Positions 1 to 6,705 of a stretch of 8,697 nt of DNA are shown here, piece by piece. The stretch comes from Myxococcaceae bacterium (GTDB lineage Bacteria > Myxococcota > Myxococcia > Myxococcales > Myxococcaceae): the NCBI GenBank assembly GCA_018262385.1, contig JAGSPQ010000086.1, positions 1 to 8,697 of the forward strand, read 5' to 3'. The translations under genes and the position numbers were made by a program. Within the stretch, counting starts at the first letter, position 1. The number at the start of each line of letters is the position of its first letter. The notes under the pieces were generated by a model. That model saw only the letters and a program-made list of their open reading frames with translations, made no database searches and was not told the origin of the DNA.

Positions 1-1146
1 CTCCGCCGAGGCCCGGGCATGACCTTCGACCGCGGCGTTCACCTCGACGCCGCCAATCTGGACGCTCTTCGTCTGCGCACGGCCGGTGATCTCGGCCTCG
101 ATCGAGGCGCCGACCCTGGCCGTCACCGTCGCGTCGAGCCCGTTGGCGTCGATCTTTCCCTGCGCGTCGATGCTCGCGACCGCTTCGGCCTTGGCGCGCG
201 CGTCGTACGACGCCGAGCCGTAGCGCCCTTCGACCGCGCCGTGAGACTCCGCGTAGATGCCGGCCTTCGCCTCGCGGTTGAAGCGTCCGCGAACGCCGTC
301 GCCGTCGATGGTCAGCTCCTGCCCGCCCGAGACGCCGTAGCGGGTGCTCACCGAGCCGTGATCCCCCGAGACGAGCAGCCGTTCTTTCATCAGCGACGAG
401 GCCAGCTCGCTCTTCCACTGCTGCTCGAGGCCGAGGCCCTTGAAGATCTTGCCCACCCACTCGGTGACCAGGTCGGTCTTCTCGAGCACGCGGGTGGGGT
501 CGTAGTCGGTCTCCGTCAGCTTGCTCTTGTCGACCCGGGTCTCCTTGAACCAATCGCCGCCGCCCGAGAGGGTGAACTTCTCGTCCTCGTAGGTGGCGCT
601 CGAGCGGGTGGTCAGCTCGGAGCCGGAAGCGCGCTTTTCGGTGGTGGTCACCGTCGACTTGCCCTGCTCGGTCACCCGGGTGACGTCGCTGGCCCGGTGC
701 GCATTGCCGCGCGAGTCCTTGCTGCTCGAGCGAATCGAGCTCTCGGTGGTGGCGCCCCTGGCGACCGTCTTGGTGGTGGTCTTGCCCTGCTTCTCGACGC
801 CGTAGACGTCGGTGCCCCGGACGCGCTGGGTGATCACCCCGGCGTTGTTGGTGAACTCGCTCTGCGCCTGGGTGCTCTCCCGGCCGAGCAGATCGGTGTT
901 CTTGACGAACTGGCTCTCGCCGTCCCCGCGAGCGGTGTGGGTGCTCTTGCGGTACTCGAGCGAGCTCTCCAGCAGCTTGCCGCTGCGGGTGGTGAGCTCT
1001 TTCGAGGTCTTCGCGGTGTCGCGGCGCCGGGTGACGGACCCGTCGGCGTTCCTCGTCACTTCCGCGGTCTTCGACTTCGCCAGCCCCTCGACTTCCTTGG
1101 GGAGCTTCGACTTTCGCTGCTTGGAGGGACTTAGAACGCGGGTCAC
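1..1146 (-). CDS. Large repetitive hydrophilic protein, N-terminal part (C-terminus beyond left edge)
   Basis: The minus strand is open from a GTG at 1146 to base 1: 382 codons with no stop, so the protein continues outside the window. I do not recognise a family. Residues 1-190 are rich in Thr, Ser, Arg and Lys, with recurring short patterns such as TTK, TTR and TTE, which suggests repeated extended segments. Residues 195-260 form a more globular-looking part with Trp at 199, 230 and 244. Residues 290-382 are Ala/Gly-rich with alternating small and polar residues (KAGIYAE, ARAKAEA, VGASIEAEI), a pattern seen in very large myxobacterial surface or polymorphic-toxin-like proteins. There is no signal peptide or membrane segment. 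The GTG start has a weak AGAGG six bases upstream; no ATG precedes it in frame. The gene is divergent from the TPR gene. It is real because its composition is protein-like, while the overlapping plus-strand frame (19-1134) gives only Arg/Ala/Leu-rich text. Function unknown. Confidence 0.8.
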   Translation of the reverse strand, partial: MTRVLSPSKQRKSKLPKEVEGLAKSKTAEVTRNADGSVTRRRDTAKTSKELTTRSGKLLESSLEYRKSTHTARGDGESQFVKNTDLLGRESTQAQSEFTNNAGVITQRVRGTDVYGVEKQGKTTTKTVARGATTESSIRSSSKDSRGNAHRASDVTRVTEQGKSTVTTTEKRASGSELTTRSSATYEDEKFTLSGGGDWFKETRVDKSKLTETDYDPTRVLEKTDLVTEWVGKIFKGLGLEQQWKSELASSLMKERLLVSGDHGSVSTRYGVSGGQELTIDGDGVRGRFNREAKAGIYAESHGAVEGRYGSASYDARAKAEAVASIDAQGKIDANGLDATVTARVGASIEAEITGRAQTKSVQIGGVEVNAAVEGHARASAE

Positions 1147-1174
1147 GAAGGGCCTCTGGCTGAATAATGATGTG

Positions 1175-1203
1175 ATTCTACGGAGATTGTCGGTGTGGGA
1201 TAA
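1175..1203 (-). promoter_or_regulatory. Candidate sigma-70-type promoter for the minus-strand repetitive protein gene
   Basis: On the minus strand, TAGAAT (1180-1175, five of six matches to TATAAT) is preceded by TTATCC (1203-1198) at exactly 17 bases. The -35 match is only three of six. Transcription would start around 1168, giving a leader of about 20 bases before the GTG at 1146. The block lies in the only clearly AT-richer stretch of the left half. Inferred from sequence only. Confidence 0.35.
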
Positions 1204-1211
1204 CCGAGGTT

Positions 1212-1229
1212 TTGGTCGTTTTTCGACAA
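1212..1229. promoter_or_regulatory. Imperfect inverted repeat in the divergent intergenic region (possible operator)
   Basis: GTCG (1215-1218), TTTTT (1219-1223) and CGAC (1224-1227) form a short perfect inverted repeat. It extends to TTG on the left and CAA on the right if one G is left unpaired. It lies between the two divergent start codons, where a regulator of both genes could bind. The arms are short, so chance is a real alternative. Confidence 0.2.
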
Positions 1230-1263
1230 CACTCCTTACGGTTTGGCCAGAATGCGCGGCCAG

Positions 1264-2541
1264 ATGGCCACTGAAACCTCGTACGACCGTGGATTGCTGG
1301 AGCTGAAGGCTGGAAACTTCGCCGCTGCCCGCCGGCTCTTCGACGAGCACGAGGCCGGCACCGGCACCTCGAAGAAGACCCGGGAGCAGCTGGATCAGGC
1401 GGAAAGCCGGCTCTCGGCGGGCGATGTCGCCGGGGCGGCGGCGCTCTTCGAAGCGGTGCTCAAGCGCAACCCCGGCCTGCCCGAGACCTACCTGGGGTTG
1501 ACCCGGGTCGCGCTCTTCGGCGGCAAGGTCGACGCCGCGCGGATCCACGCCGAGGCGGCGACGAAGCTGGCGCCGACGCTTCCCCTCGCGTGGACGATGC
1601 TCGGCCTGGTGCTGGAGGCGGCCAAGGACCCGGAGGGCGCGCTGCCGCTGCTGCTCGAGGGCGCGAAGCTCGGCGCCGACAGCTTTCTGTGCCAGTTCAA
1701 CGCGGGCCGGCTGCTCACTGCGACGAAGCGGGCGAGCGAGGCGCTGCCATATTTGACCCGCGCCACCGCGCTCGCGCCCACCAACCCCGATGGCTTCAGC
1801 GCGCTGGGCTACGCGCTGCGCCAGACCCGGCAATACGAGAAGGCGATCGCCGCGTTCGAGAAGAGCCGGGACCTCGCTCCGAAGTCGGTCGACGCCTGGG
1901 CGACGCTGGCCGACGTGCTGTTCGAGGTGAAGCAGTTCGTCGTCGCGCGGCAGGTGCTCGATCGCGGCCTGGCGGCGTGTGGGGATCACCCCGCGCTGCT
2001 GGAGAAGGCGCTCGCCTGCGCGATGATGACCAACCAGCTCGACGCGGCGATCGGATACGTCGAGCGCGAGCTCAAGGTCGCCCCGGACCACGAGCAGGGC
2101 TGGTTGAACCTCGCCGGCCTGTACCTGCTCAACAAGGACTACGCCCGCAGCGAGGCGGCGGGAAAGCAGCTGGTCACCCGGAACCCGAAGAGCTGGGCCG
2201 GCTGGCAGCACCTCGGCAACCTCTACGAGGCGGTGCCCAAACCTGCCGAAGCCGAGGACGCGTACCGCAAGGCGATCGCGCTCGCGCCCACCGAATGGAA
2301 GCCGCTCACCAACCTCGGGGCGTTGCTGGTTCAGTCGACCGAGCCTGCCCGGCACGCCGAAGCGAAGAAGCTGCTCGAGCGGGCCTCGCAGCTGGCCCCC
2401 GAGGGAGAGCGGCGGCCGCAGTACAACCTCGCGCTCGCGCTGGTGCGGCTCGGTGACAAGAAGGGAGCGCTCAAGCTGGCCCACGCGCTGGCGCCCCACC
2501 TGCCCGAAGCGAAGCAGCTGGAAGAAAACCTGCGCGGCTGA
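1264..2541 (+). CDS. Tetratricopeptide (TPR) repeat protein
   Basis: A 425-residue protein built almost entirely of TPR helix pairs, about ten tandem units from residue 41 to the end. Clear units include those around residues 176-208 (GFSALGYAL, EKAIAAFEKSRDLAP) and 314-343 (GWQHLGNLYEA, AEDAYRKAIALAP), with the typical W/L-G-Y-A-P spacing. TPR arrays are protein-binding scaffolds, and nothing here shows an enzymatic domain. No signal peptide or membrane segment is visible, so it is probably cytoplasmic. The start is uncertain: in-frame options are TTG 1243, ATG 1252 and ATG 1264, none with a good ribosome site. I chose 1264 because the TPR-like text begins just after it. CAGAAT (1248-1253) could be a -10 element, which would favour 1264. 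The acyltransferase-like gene follows after 22 bases, so the two are probably co-transcribed. The partner protein is unknown. Confidence 0.9.
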   Translation: MATETSYDRGLLELKAGNFAAARRLFDEHEAGTGTSKKTREQLDQAESRLSAGDVAGAAALFEAVLKRNPGLPETYLGLTRVALFGGKVDAARIHAEAATKLAPTLPLAWTMLGLVLEAAKDPEGALPLLLEGAKLGADSFLCQFNAGRLLTATKRASEALPYLTRATALAPTNPDGFSALGYALRQTRQYEKAIAAFEKSRDLAPKSVDAWATLADVLFEVKQFVVARQVLDRGLAACGDHPALLEKALACAMMTNQLDAAIGYVERELKVAPDHEQGWLNLAGLYLLNKDYARSEAAGKQLVTRNPKSWAGWQHLGNLYEAVPKPAEAEDAYRKAIALAPTEWKPLTNLGALLVQSTEPARHAEAKKLLERASQLAPEGERRPQYNLALALVRLGDKKGALKLAHALAPHLPEAKQLEENLRG

Positions 2542-2563
2542 GCGCGGTGCCGCGCGATCGACC

Positions 2564-3424
2564 ATGACCGCGCGGCACGACGGCTTTCTCGAGCGGCATC
2601 CGGAGCTTCGGGACGAGGATCTCTTCTCGGCGCCGGCGCTGGCGCGAACCGCGGCGCTCACCGCGCCGCTCGCGGCCTACTTCCGCTTCCGGCTGTCAGG
2701 CTGGGAGCACGTCCCTGCGGAGCCGTGCATCTTCGTGGCGAACCACAGCCTCGCTTCGCCGTTCGTGCTGCCGCTGCTCGCACGGGGCTGGCACCAAGGC
2801 AGCGCCGGCCGCACCGTGCGCGGGATGATGCATCGGATCGCCTACCAGTTTCCGTTTCGGCAGCTGGGCACGCTGCAGGCGCTCGGTGGGATCTACGCGC
2901 ACCCGGACATCGCGCGGGCGGCGCTGCGGCGGGGACATTCGCTGCTGGTGTTTCCCGGCGGCGACGTCGACGCGATGCGCCCGTTCAGCCAGCGCTGCCG
3001 GCCCGACTTCGACGGCCGCCGCGGCTTCGTTCGCCTCGCGCGCGCCGAGCACCTGCGCCTGGTGCCGCTGGCGATCAGCGGCTCGCACGCGGCCTACGTC
3101 GGGCTTCCCGGCTCGCACCTGCTCGCGCGCCTCACCCTGCTTCAGCGGTACACCGGCCTCAAGCGCTTCCCCTTCACCCTGGGCACGGTCGGCGTCGCCG
3201 CCTCGGTCGCCGCGACGATCGCCCTCCCCCTGCTGTGGCCGATCATTCCCGCCGCGCTGCTCGCCGCCGCGCTGCCGCTGCCTTCGCGGATCGAGGCCCG
3301 CTTCCTGCCGCCGCTGAGCGTTGAGGCCGGGGAGTCCGATGAGGCTGCGGCCGAGCGGGTGCGCCGGGCGATCGAGGAGGCGCTGACGAAGCTCGGAAGT
3401 GAGCGCGCGACCCCCTGGGGTTGA
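2564..3424 (+). CDS. Lysophospholipid acyltransferase-like protein (PlsC/LPLAT superfamily) with altered HX4D motif
   Basis: A 286-residue protein of the glycerolipid acyltransferase type, which moves a fatty acyl chain onto a lysolipid or other acceptor at the inner membrane. The family blocks are visible: FVANHS at residues 57-62 (motif I), VFPGGDVDAMRPF at 129-141 (the FPEG/PGG motif III), GRRGFVRLA at 151-159, and LVPLAISG at 166-173 (motif IV). The PGG form resembles the MGAT/DGAT2-like branch of LPLAT. The catalytic HX4D is not intact: His61 is followed at +5 by Pro66, with no Asp or Glu nearby. A long hydrophobic stretch (about 207-240) probably anchors it in the membrane, and the C-terminus is a charged helix (256-278). 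ATG 2564 was chosen because the longer frame back to 2453 overlaps the TPR gene and translates to non-family sequence there. No clear Shine-Dalgarno is seen; translation may be coupled to the TPR gene 22 bases upstream. The acceptor substrate cannot be told. Confidence 0.8.
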   Translation: MTARHDGFLERHPELRDEDLFSAPALARTAALTAPLAAYFRFRLSGWEHVPAEPCIFVANHSLASPFVLPLLARGWHQGSAGRTVRGMMHRIAYQFPFRQLGTLQALGGIYAHPDIARAALRRGHSLLVFPGGDVDAMRPFSQRCRPDFDGRRGFVRLARAEHLRLVPLAISGSHAAYVGLPGSHLLARLTLLQRYTGLKRFPFTLGTVGVAASVAATIALPLLWPIIPAALLAAALPLPSRIEARFLPPLSVEAGESDEAAAERVRRAIEEALTKLGSERATPWG

Positions 3425-3461
3425 GATCCCTCGGCAGCCGCTCCCGACCGCGGCGCGCTCC

Positions 3462-3466
3462 GGAGG
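3462..3466 (+). promoter_or_regulatory. Shine-Dalgarno GGAGG deciding the GTG 3476 start
   Basis: GGAGG lies nine bases upstream of GTG 3476. It is the only strong ribosome site near this gene. The in-frame ATGs at 3488 and 3509 are too far from it, although 3509 has a G-run just upstream. This favours the GTG start. Confidence 0.5.
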
Positions 3467-3475
3467 CAAGTTGCG

Positions 3476-5449
3476 GTGGATGCTGCGATGCTGAGGCCCG
3501 GGGGGCCCATGGATTCCTGGCTGATTGACCTGGACACTCAGCTCACCTGGACGGTCCTCGGTCGCGTTCCGGCTGCGCTCGTGCTCGTGGCCCTGACCCT
3601 GAGTGCGCGCAAAGTGATGGGCGTCACCTCGGCGGCCCTCGGTCTGAGCGCCTTCTGCGCCGGAGCCGTGGTGGGAACGGCGTTGCTCCCGTCCATCCTC
3701 GGCGCCCTCGGCGGCGGGGTCCTCGCGGCGCTCCTCACCTGGCGCTCGCTCGGCGCCGCGATTCCCGGGCCTGCTCCGCTGGTGCTGTCGAGCCTCGCGC
3801 TCCTCTTGGTCGGGCGGATCGGCTGCCTGCTGGCAGGCTGCTGCTTCGGTCAGGTGTCCGACGCGGCGTGGGCGGTGCAGTACCCGGTGGGCAGCTTCGC
3901 CCAGTCGCTCCACAGCGAGCTTCACCTCGTCGGCGCCAATGAGGCGTCGCTCCCGGTGCTCCCAGTACAGCTGTTCGAGGCGCTCGGGGTGATGGTGATC
4001 TTCGCCGGCGCGCTCGCGCTGCGCCGCGCGCTGCGACGCGATGGGCCGTGGGCGCTCTTCACCGTCGCGGGGTACCTGCTGCTGCGTTCCGCGATCGACC
4101 CGCTGCGCGGGATGGTCAACACCGCAGCCAGCTTGCAGAGGGTCGGGCCGGCGAGCGCGTTCCAGTGGGCGGCCGCCGCAGCCGCCGTCGCGCTGGTCGT
4201 GACAGGCATCGCCTGGCTCCGCCGGCCGCGGCGTTCCTCCCGGGGTCCAGCCAGCGCGAGCCAGCGCCCCCTGCCCGGCCGGGCGGCGTTCCTCTGGGCG
4301 GTGCAGGCCGCGGCAACAATCGCCGCGCAGCACGAAGGCACCTGGCTGCTGCGGGTGTTCGCAGTGGCGTCACTCGCCGCCTCGGCGGGCTGCCTCATCC
4401 ACCAGCTTGGCCAGGGCCAGCGCCGCCGCGCCGTCGCCTTTGCCGCCGCGAGCGCTGCCCTGCTGTTGCCCGCGGCGCTCTTCGCCGCCGACGGCCCCAT
4501 CGATGAGGCCCAACCTCGCTGGCTCTACGCCGCCATTCCGGGCTCTGGCCACCTCGTGCGCCTGGGCACCCGCGCGACTTCCGGGCCCGAGCTGACCCGT
4601 CGATACCTGGCGTTCCTCCAGCAGGAAGAGCCGCAACCGCAAGGGGCCGAGCCCTCGCCCGAGCAGGTGGACGCCGGGTACCCGCATGCGCTGGACGCCG
4701 GCTCACCCGCGCTGCCTCCCCCACCGCCGCCACTCCCCCCGCCGGCAGAAGACGCGCTCGAGGTGGGCCTCGTCGTGCTCGCGGGCCAGCAGCAATACGA
4801 GTCGCCTGGTTGCAACGGCTACTCCGCCCAGCAGAAGTTCGGCCGCGTCGGGGTCACCGCTGCGGGGCGGATCGGGGCGAACGGCCGGTGGCAGGCGCGC
4901 GCGAGCCTGCTCATCAACGAGTCGAGAATCTCCGACCCGGCTGGCCACAACATCGACCTCCGCAGCCAGGTGGGCGCGTTCGGCACCGCGGGCGGGCTCG
5001 TCGAGTACGAAGGTCAATACGCCAGCATCGGGATCGGGCTCGTCGTCGGGCTGGGAAATCTCGGGCACTTCGCGCCGTGGATCAGCGGCGCGCCCTACCC
5101 CAACAACGGGTTCCCCAGCGCTGCCCCCGACGGCGTGCGCGGCTCGGCGGTTCCTCTGATCTATGTCCGCCTCGAAGCGATTCGCGGTTGGGCGTTCGAG
5201 CTCGGAACCGGCAGCCGCTTTCAGCCCGCCGAAGGCCCGTTCGTCGGATTCCGTTTCGGCCATGACGACCCGGGGCAGCTGGCGTTCCGGCTCGGAGCCG
5301 AGACCGTCTGGTTCCCCTATCCTCTCGCCAACCTCAACTTCTTCGGTGATCTGGCGATCCCCGTCACCCCGCGCAGTCGCTTCAGTCTGAGGCTTCTCTT
5401 CCTGCCGCCGAGCGCGGCGGGCGGAGTTCGTTTCGTGCACTCCTTCTGA
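3476..5449 (+). CDS. Lgt-like (prolipoprotein diacylglyceryl transferase family) membrane domain fused to a beta-rich, outer-membrane-barrel-like C-terminus
   Basis: A 657-residue protein, more than twice the usual Lgt length. Residues about 20-250 form a polytopic domain with Lgt landmarks: GRIGCLLAGCCFG at 113-125 (Lgt signature R-I-G-N...E..G), PVQLFEAL at 163-170 (Lgt P-S-Q-L-Y-E) and YLLLRSAIDPLRG at 200-212 (Lgt R...E..R). By alignment from memory, R143, G154 and R239 of E. coli Lgt are kept, E243 becomes Asp208, N146 and E151 become Cys117 and Cys122, and the essential HGG histidine becomes Gly79. Three more hydrophobic segments follow; the last (about 319-337, after QRRR) resembles a signal peptide. 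Residues 390-423 form a DAG/poly-Pro linker. Residues 427-657 are beta-rich with alternating hydrophobicity and end in Phe, as outer-membrane barrels do. Canonical Lgt transfers diacylglyceryl to prolipoprotein Cys; this variant may have another substrate. It lies 51 bases after the acyltransferase-like gene, probably in one transcript. No frameshift or stop separates the parts. Confidence 0.8.
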   Translation: MDAAMLRPGGPMDSWLIDLDTQLTWTVLGRVPAALVLVALTLSARKVMGVTSAALGLSAFCAGAVVGTALLPSILGALGGGVLAALLTWRSLGAAIPGPAPLVLSSLALLLVGRIGCLLAGCCFGQVSDAAWAVQYPVGSFAQSLHSELHLVGANEASLPVLPVQLFEALGVMVIFAGALALRRALRRDGPWALFTVAGYLLLRSAIDPLRGMVNTAASLQRVGPASAFQWAAAAAAVALVVTGIAWLRRPRRSSRGPASASQRPLPGRAAFLWAVQAAATIAAQHEGTWLLRVFAVASLAASAGCLIHQLGQGQRRRAVAFAAASAALLLPAALFAADGPIDEAQPRWLYAAIPGSGHLVRLGTRATSGPELTRRYLAFLQQEEPQPQGAEPSPEQVDAGYPHALDAGSPALPPPPPPLPPPAEDALEVGLVVLAGQQQYESPGCNGYSAQQKFGRVGVTAAGRIGANGRWQARASLLINESRISDPAGHNIDLRSQVGAFGTAGGLVEYEGQYASIGIGLVVGLGNLGHFAPWISGAPYPNNGFPSAAPDGVRGSAVPLIYVRLEAIRGWAFELGTGSRFQPAEGPFVGFRFGHDDPGQLAFRLGAETVWFPYPLANLNFFGDLAIPVTPRSRFSLRLLFLPPSAAGGVRFVHSF

Positions 5450-5458
5450 CGGCGGCAC

Positions 5459-5482
5459 CGGGGTGAGCACCTCGCTTCCCCG
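5459..5482. terminator. Weak hairpin between convergent genes
   Basis: CGGGG (5459-5463) and CCCCG (5478-5482) can pair, with an inner GAG/CTC around a three-base loop. The structure sits in the 75-base gap between the Lgt-like gene and the convergent RelA/SpoT-like gene, where a two-way terminator would be expected. There is no T-run and the stem is interrupted, so it is tentative. Confidence 0.25.
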
Positions 5483-5524
5483 TCTTCCGCCGCTCCAGCG
5501 CGCGCGGTCGGCAGCGGCGCGGCA

Positions 5525-6622
5525 TCAGTCCGTCAGCGCGACCTCGACGCCTTCGTGCATCGGCGGCTCCGCGGAGGGGTCCACGAACAGCCACCGCAGC
5601 AGCGCGCGGTAGAAGCCGAACAGCGGCATCCGCACGGCGATCTCGTCGCGGATCCGCTCGCGCGTCGACTTGAACGAGGCGTGGCTCTCGCGCGTCAGCC
5701 GCTCGCGCTCGTGCAGGAAGTTCGACAGCGGCTGCACCTGCACCTCGAAGGTCCGGCCGCCCCAGGCGACCACGCTCTTCATCGCCGACCACCCGCTGCG
5801 CTTGCGCGATTCGTGCTCGAGGTAGTTCTTCACCTCGAGGAACCGCAGCCCCCGATGCTGCTCGTCGACCGGCAACTGGCGAGCCGCGAGCACGGCGTCA
5901 TCGAAGCGGAGCGTCTCCAATTCGCGGTGCACCCGCTCGGCGTCCTCCGGCGTGCCCACCACCACCTTCACCCCGAAGACGTCCTTCACGTAGCGCCCCA
6001 GGTGCCGCAGCTGCTTGTCCTTCAACACCAGGCGATCCAGCTCGAAGATCTCGTCGGCCACCTTGTTCCAGATCTCCTCCTCGGCCTTGATCCGCGTCAG
6101 CAGCCGGTAGACCGAGAGGGCGTTGGGCGCATCGGCCTCGTACTCCACCACGTTGCTGATCAGGCTCGGCCGCAGCCAGCCGCGCTGGTCGGCGATCGCC
6201 AGCCGCGCCAGCACCCGGTTGCCCAGGTCGATGTCGGTGCTCCCGGTGACCTCGGCCTCGGTCACGTCCACCGTGAGGGTGAAGCGCTCGCGGGTCTTTT
6301 CGATCTCCCCGATCACCACGCTGCGCCGCTGCACCGTGCCCAGGAAGCGATCCGCCAGCAGGCTCGCAAGCAGGTGAAGGTCCCGCTCGCCGCGGCGGAT
6401 CATGTCGCTGAACTCCGCGCGCGCACGGCCCACCTCGGCGCGAGAGAACGCCAGGCGCTCCCCGCCTGCGCCGGCATCGAGCGCTCGCCGATGCTGCTGC
6501 AGGGCCACCACCAGCGCGTTGAGCCCAGGCGCCTGGGAGACCATCCACAGCGGAGAGTCGACCGACGACGCCGTCGCGGTCGGGTCGGGGGACGGCGGGG
6601 GATCGACGGGCACCTCTGCCAT
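5525..6622 (-). CDS. Divergent RelA/SpoT-like nucleotidyltransferase domain protein (possible small-alarmone-synthetase relative)
   Basis: A 365-residue soluble protein. Residues 1-150 are unrecognised and begin with a Pro-rich stretch. From about residue 172 the order and spacing of (p)ppGpp-synthetase motifs appear: R177-x-K179 and K187 (canonical R-x-K...K, the same ten-residue spacing), D214 in KDVFGVKVVV (canonical Mg-binding Asp of D-x-x-G-x-R), K265-N-Y (canonical K-D-Y), K274-R-S-G-W-S-A-M-K282 (canonical K-x-N-G-Y-x-S-x-H), and E293-V-Q295 (canonical E-x-Q with the catalytic Glu, eleven residues after the H position as in Rel). Catalytic D and E are kept. The ATP-loop Ser is Glu183, the guanine-stacking Tyr is Trp278 and the His is Lys282. 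About 14 extra residues lie between K187 and D214. There are no HD hydrolase, TGS or ACT domains. Known relatives make (p)ppGpp or, in toxSAS proteins, modify other targets; product and activity here are unknown. ATG 6622 was chosen; GTG 6625 is directly adjacent. No clear ribosome site. Confidence 0.75.
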   Translation of the reverse strand: MAEVPVDPPPSPDPTATASSVDSPLWMVSQAPGLNALVVALQQHRRALDAGAGGERLAFSRAEVGRARAEFSDMIRRGERDLHLLASLLADRFLGTVQRRSVVIGEIEKTRERFTLTVDVTEAEVTGSTDIDLGNRVLARLAIADQRGWLRPSLISNVVEYEADAPNALSVYRLLTRIKAEEEIWNKVADEIFELDRLVLKDKQLRHLGRYVKDVFGVKVVVGTPEDAERVHRELETLRFDDAVLAARQLPVDEQHRGLRFLEVKNYLEHESRKRSGWSAMKSVVAWGGRTFEVQVQPLSNFLHERERLTRESHASFKSTRERIRDEIAVRMPLFGFYRALLRWLFVDPSAEPPMHEGVEVALTD

Positions 6623-6690
6623 CACCGGGACGCTGTGGCACGCCGGCCCGGATTGTCCAGCGCGATGAGCGCTCGAACGCCCGCCGCGGT

Positions 6691-6705
6691 GCCTAGAATG
6701 GCGGC
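6691..6705 (+). promoter_or_regulatory. Candidate leaderless promoter -10 element (TAGAAT)
   Basis: TAGAAT (6694-6699) ends six bases before ATG 6706, so transcription starting about seven bases after it would begin at the start codon. No Shine-Dalgarno is present. The same layout and near-identical flanks (GCC before, GC-rich hexamer after) precede the lipoprotein gene at 8108. No good -35 box is visible. Confidence 0.45.

Noticed and set aside
19..1134. Plus-strand 371-codon open frame
   Set aside because: It translates to Arg/Ala/Leu-rich text without domain features. The minus-strand frame over the same bases gives protein-like sequence open for 382 codons.
1143..1232. A 29-codon minus-strand leader frame starting GTG/TTG near AAGGAG, whose TGA overlaps the GTG 1146 start
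   Set aside because: The GTGA stop/start overlap is attractive, but the AAGGAG motif is zero to two bases from the possible starts, too close to work. The better promoter candidate (1175-1203) lies inside it.
2453..2563. Upstream extension of the acyltransferase-like gene from 2453
   Set aside because: It would overlap the end of the TPR gene by 89 bases, and the added residues (Arg/Trp/Thr-rich) are the out-of-frame reading of TPR codons.
2696..4333. Minus-strand 545-codon open frame across the acyltransferase-like and Lgt-like genes
   Set aside because: Gln/Arg/Gly-rich shadow of two well-supported plus-strand genes, crossing their junction; a GC-bias artefact.
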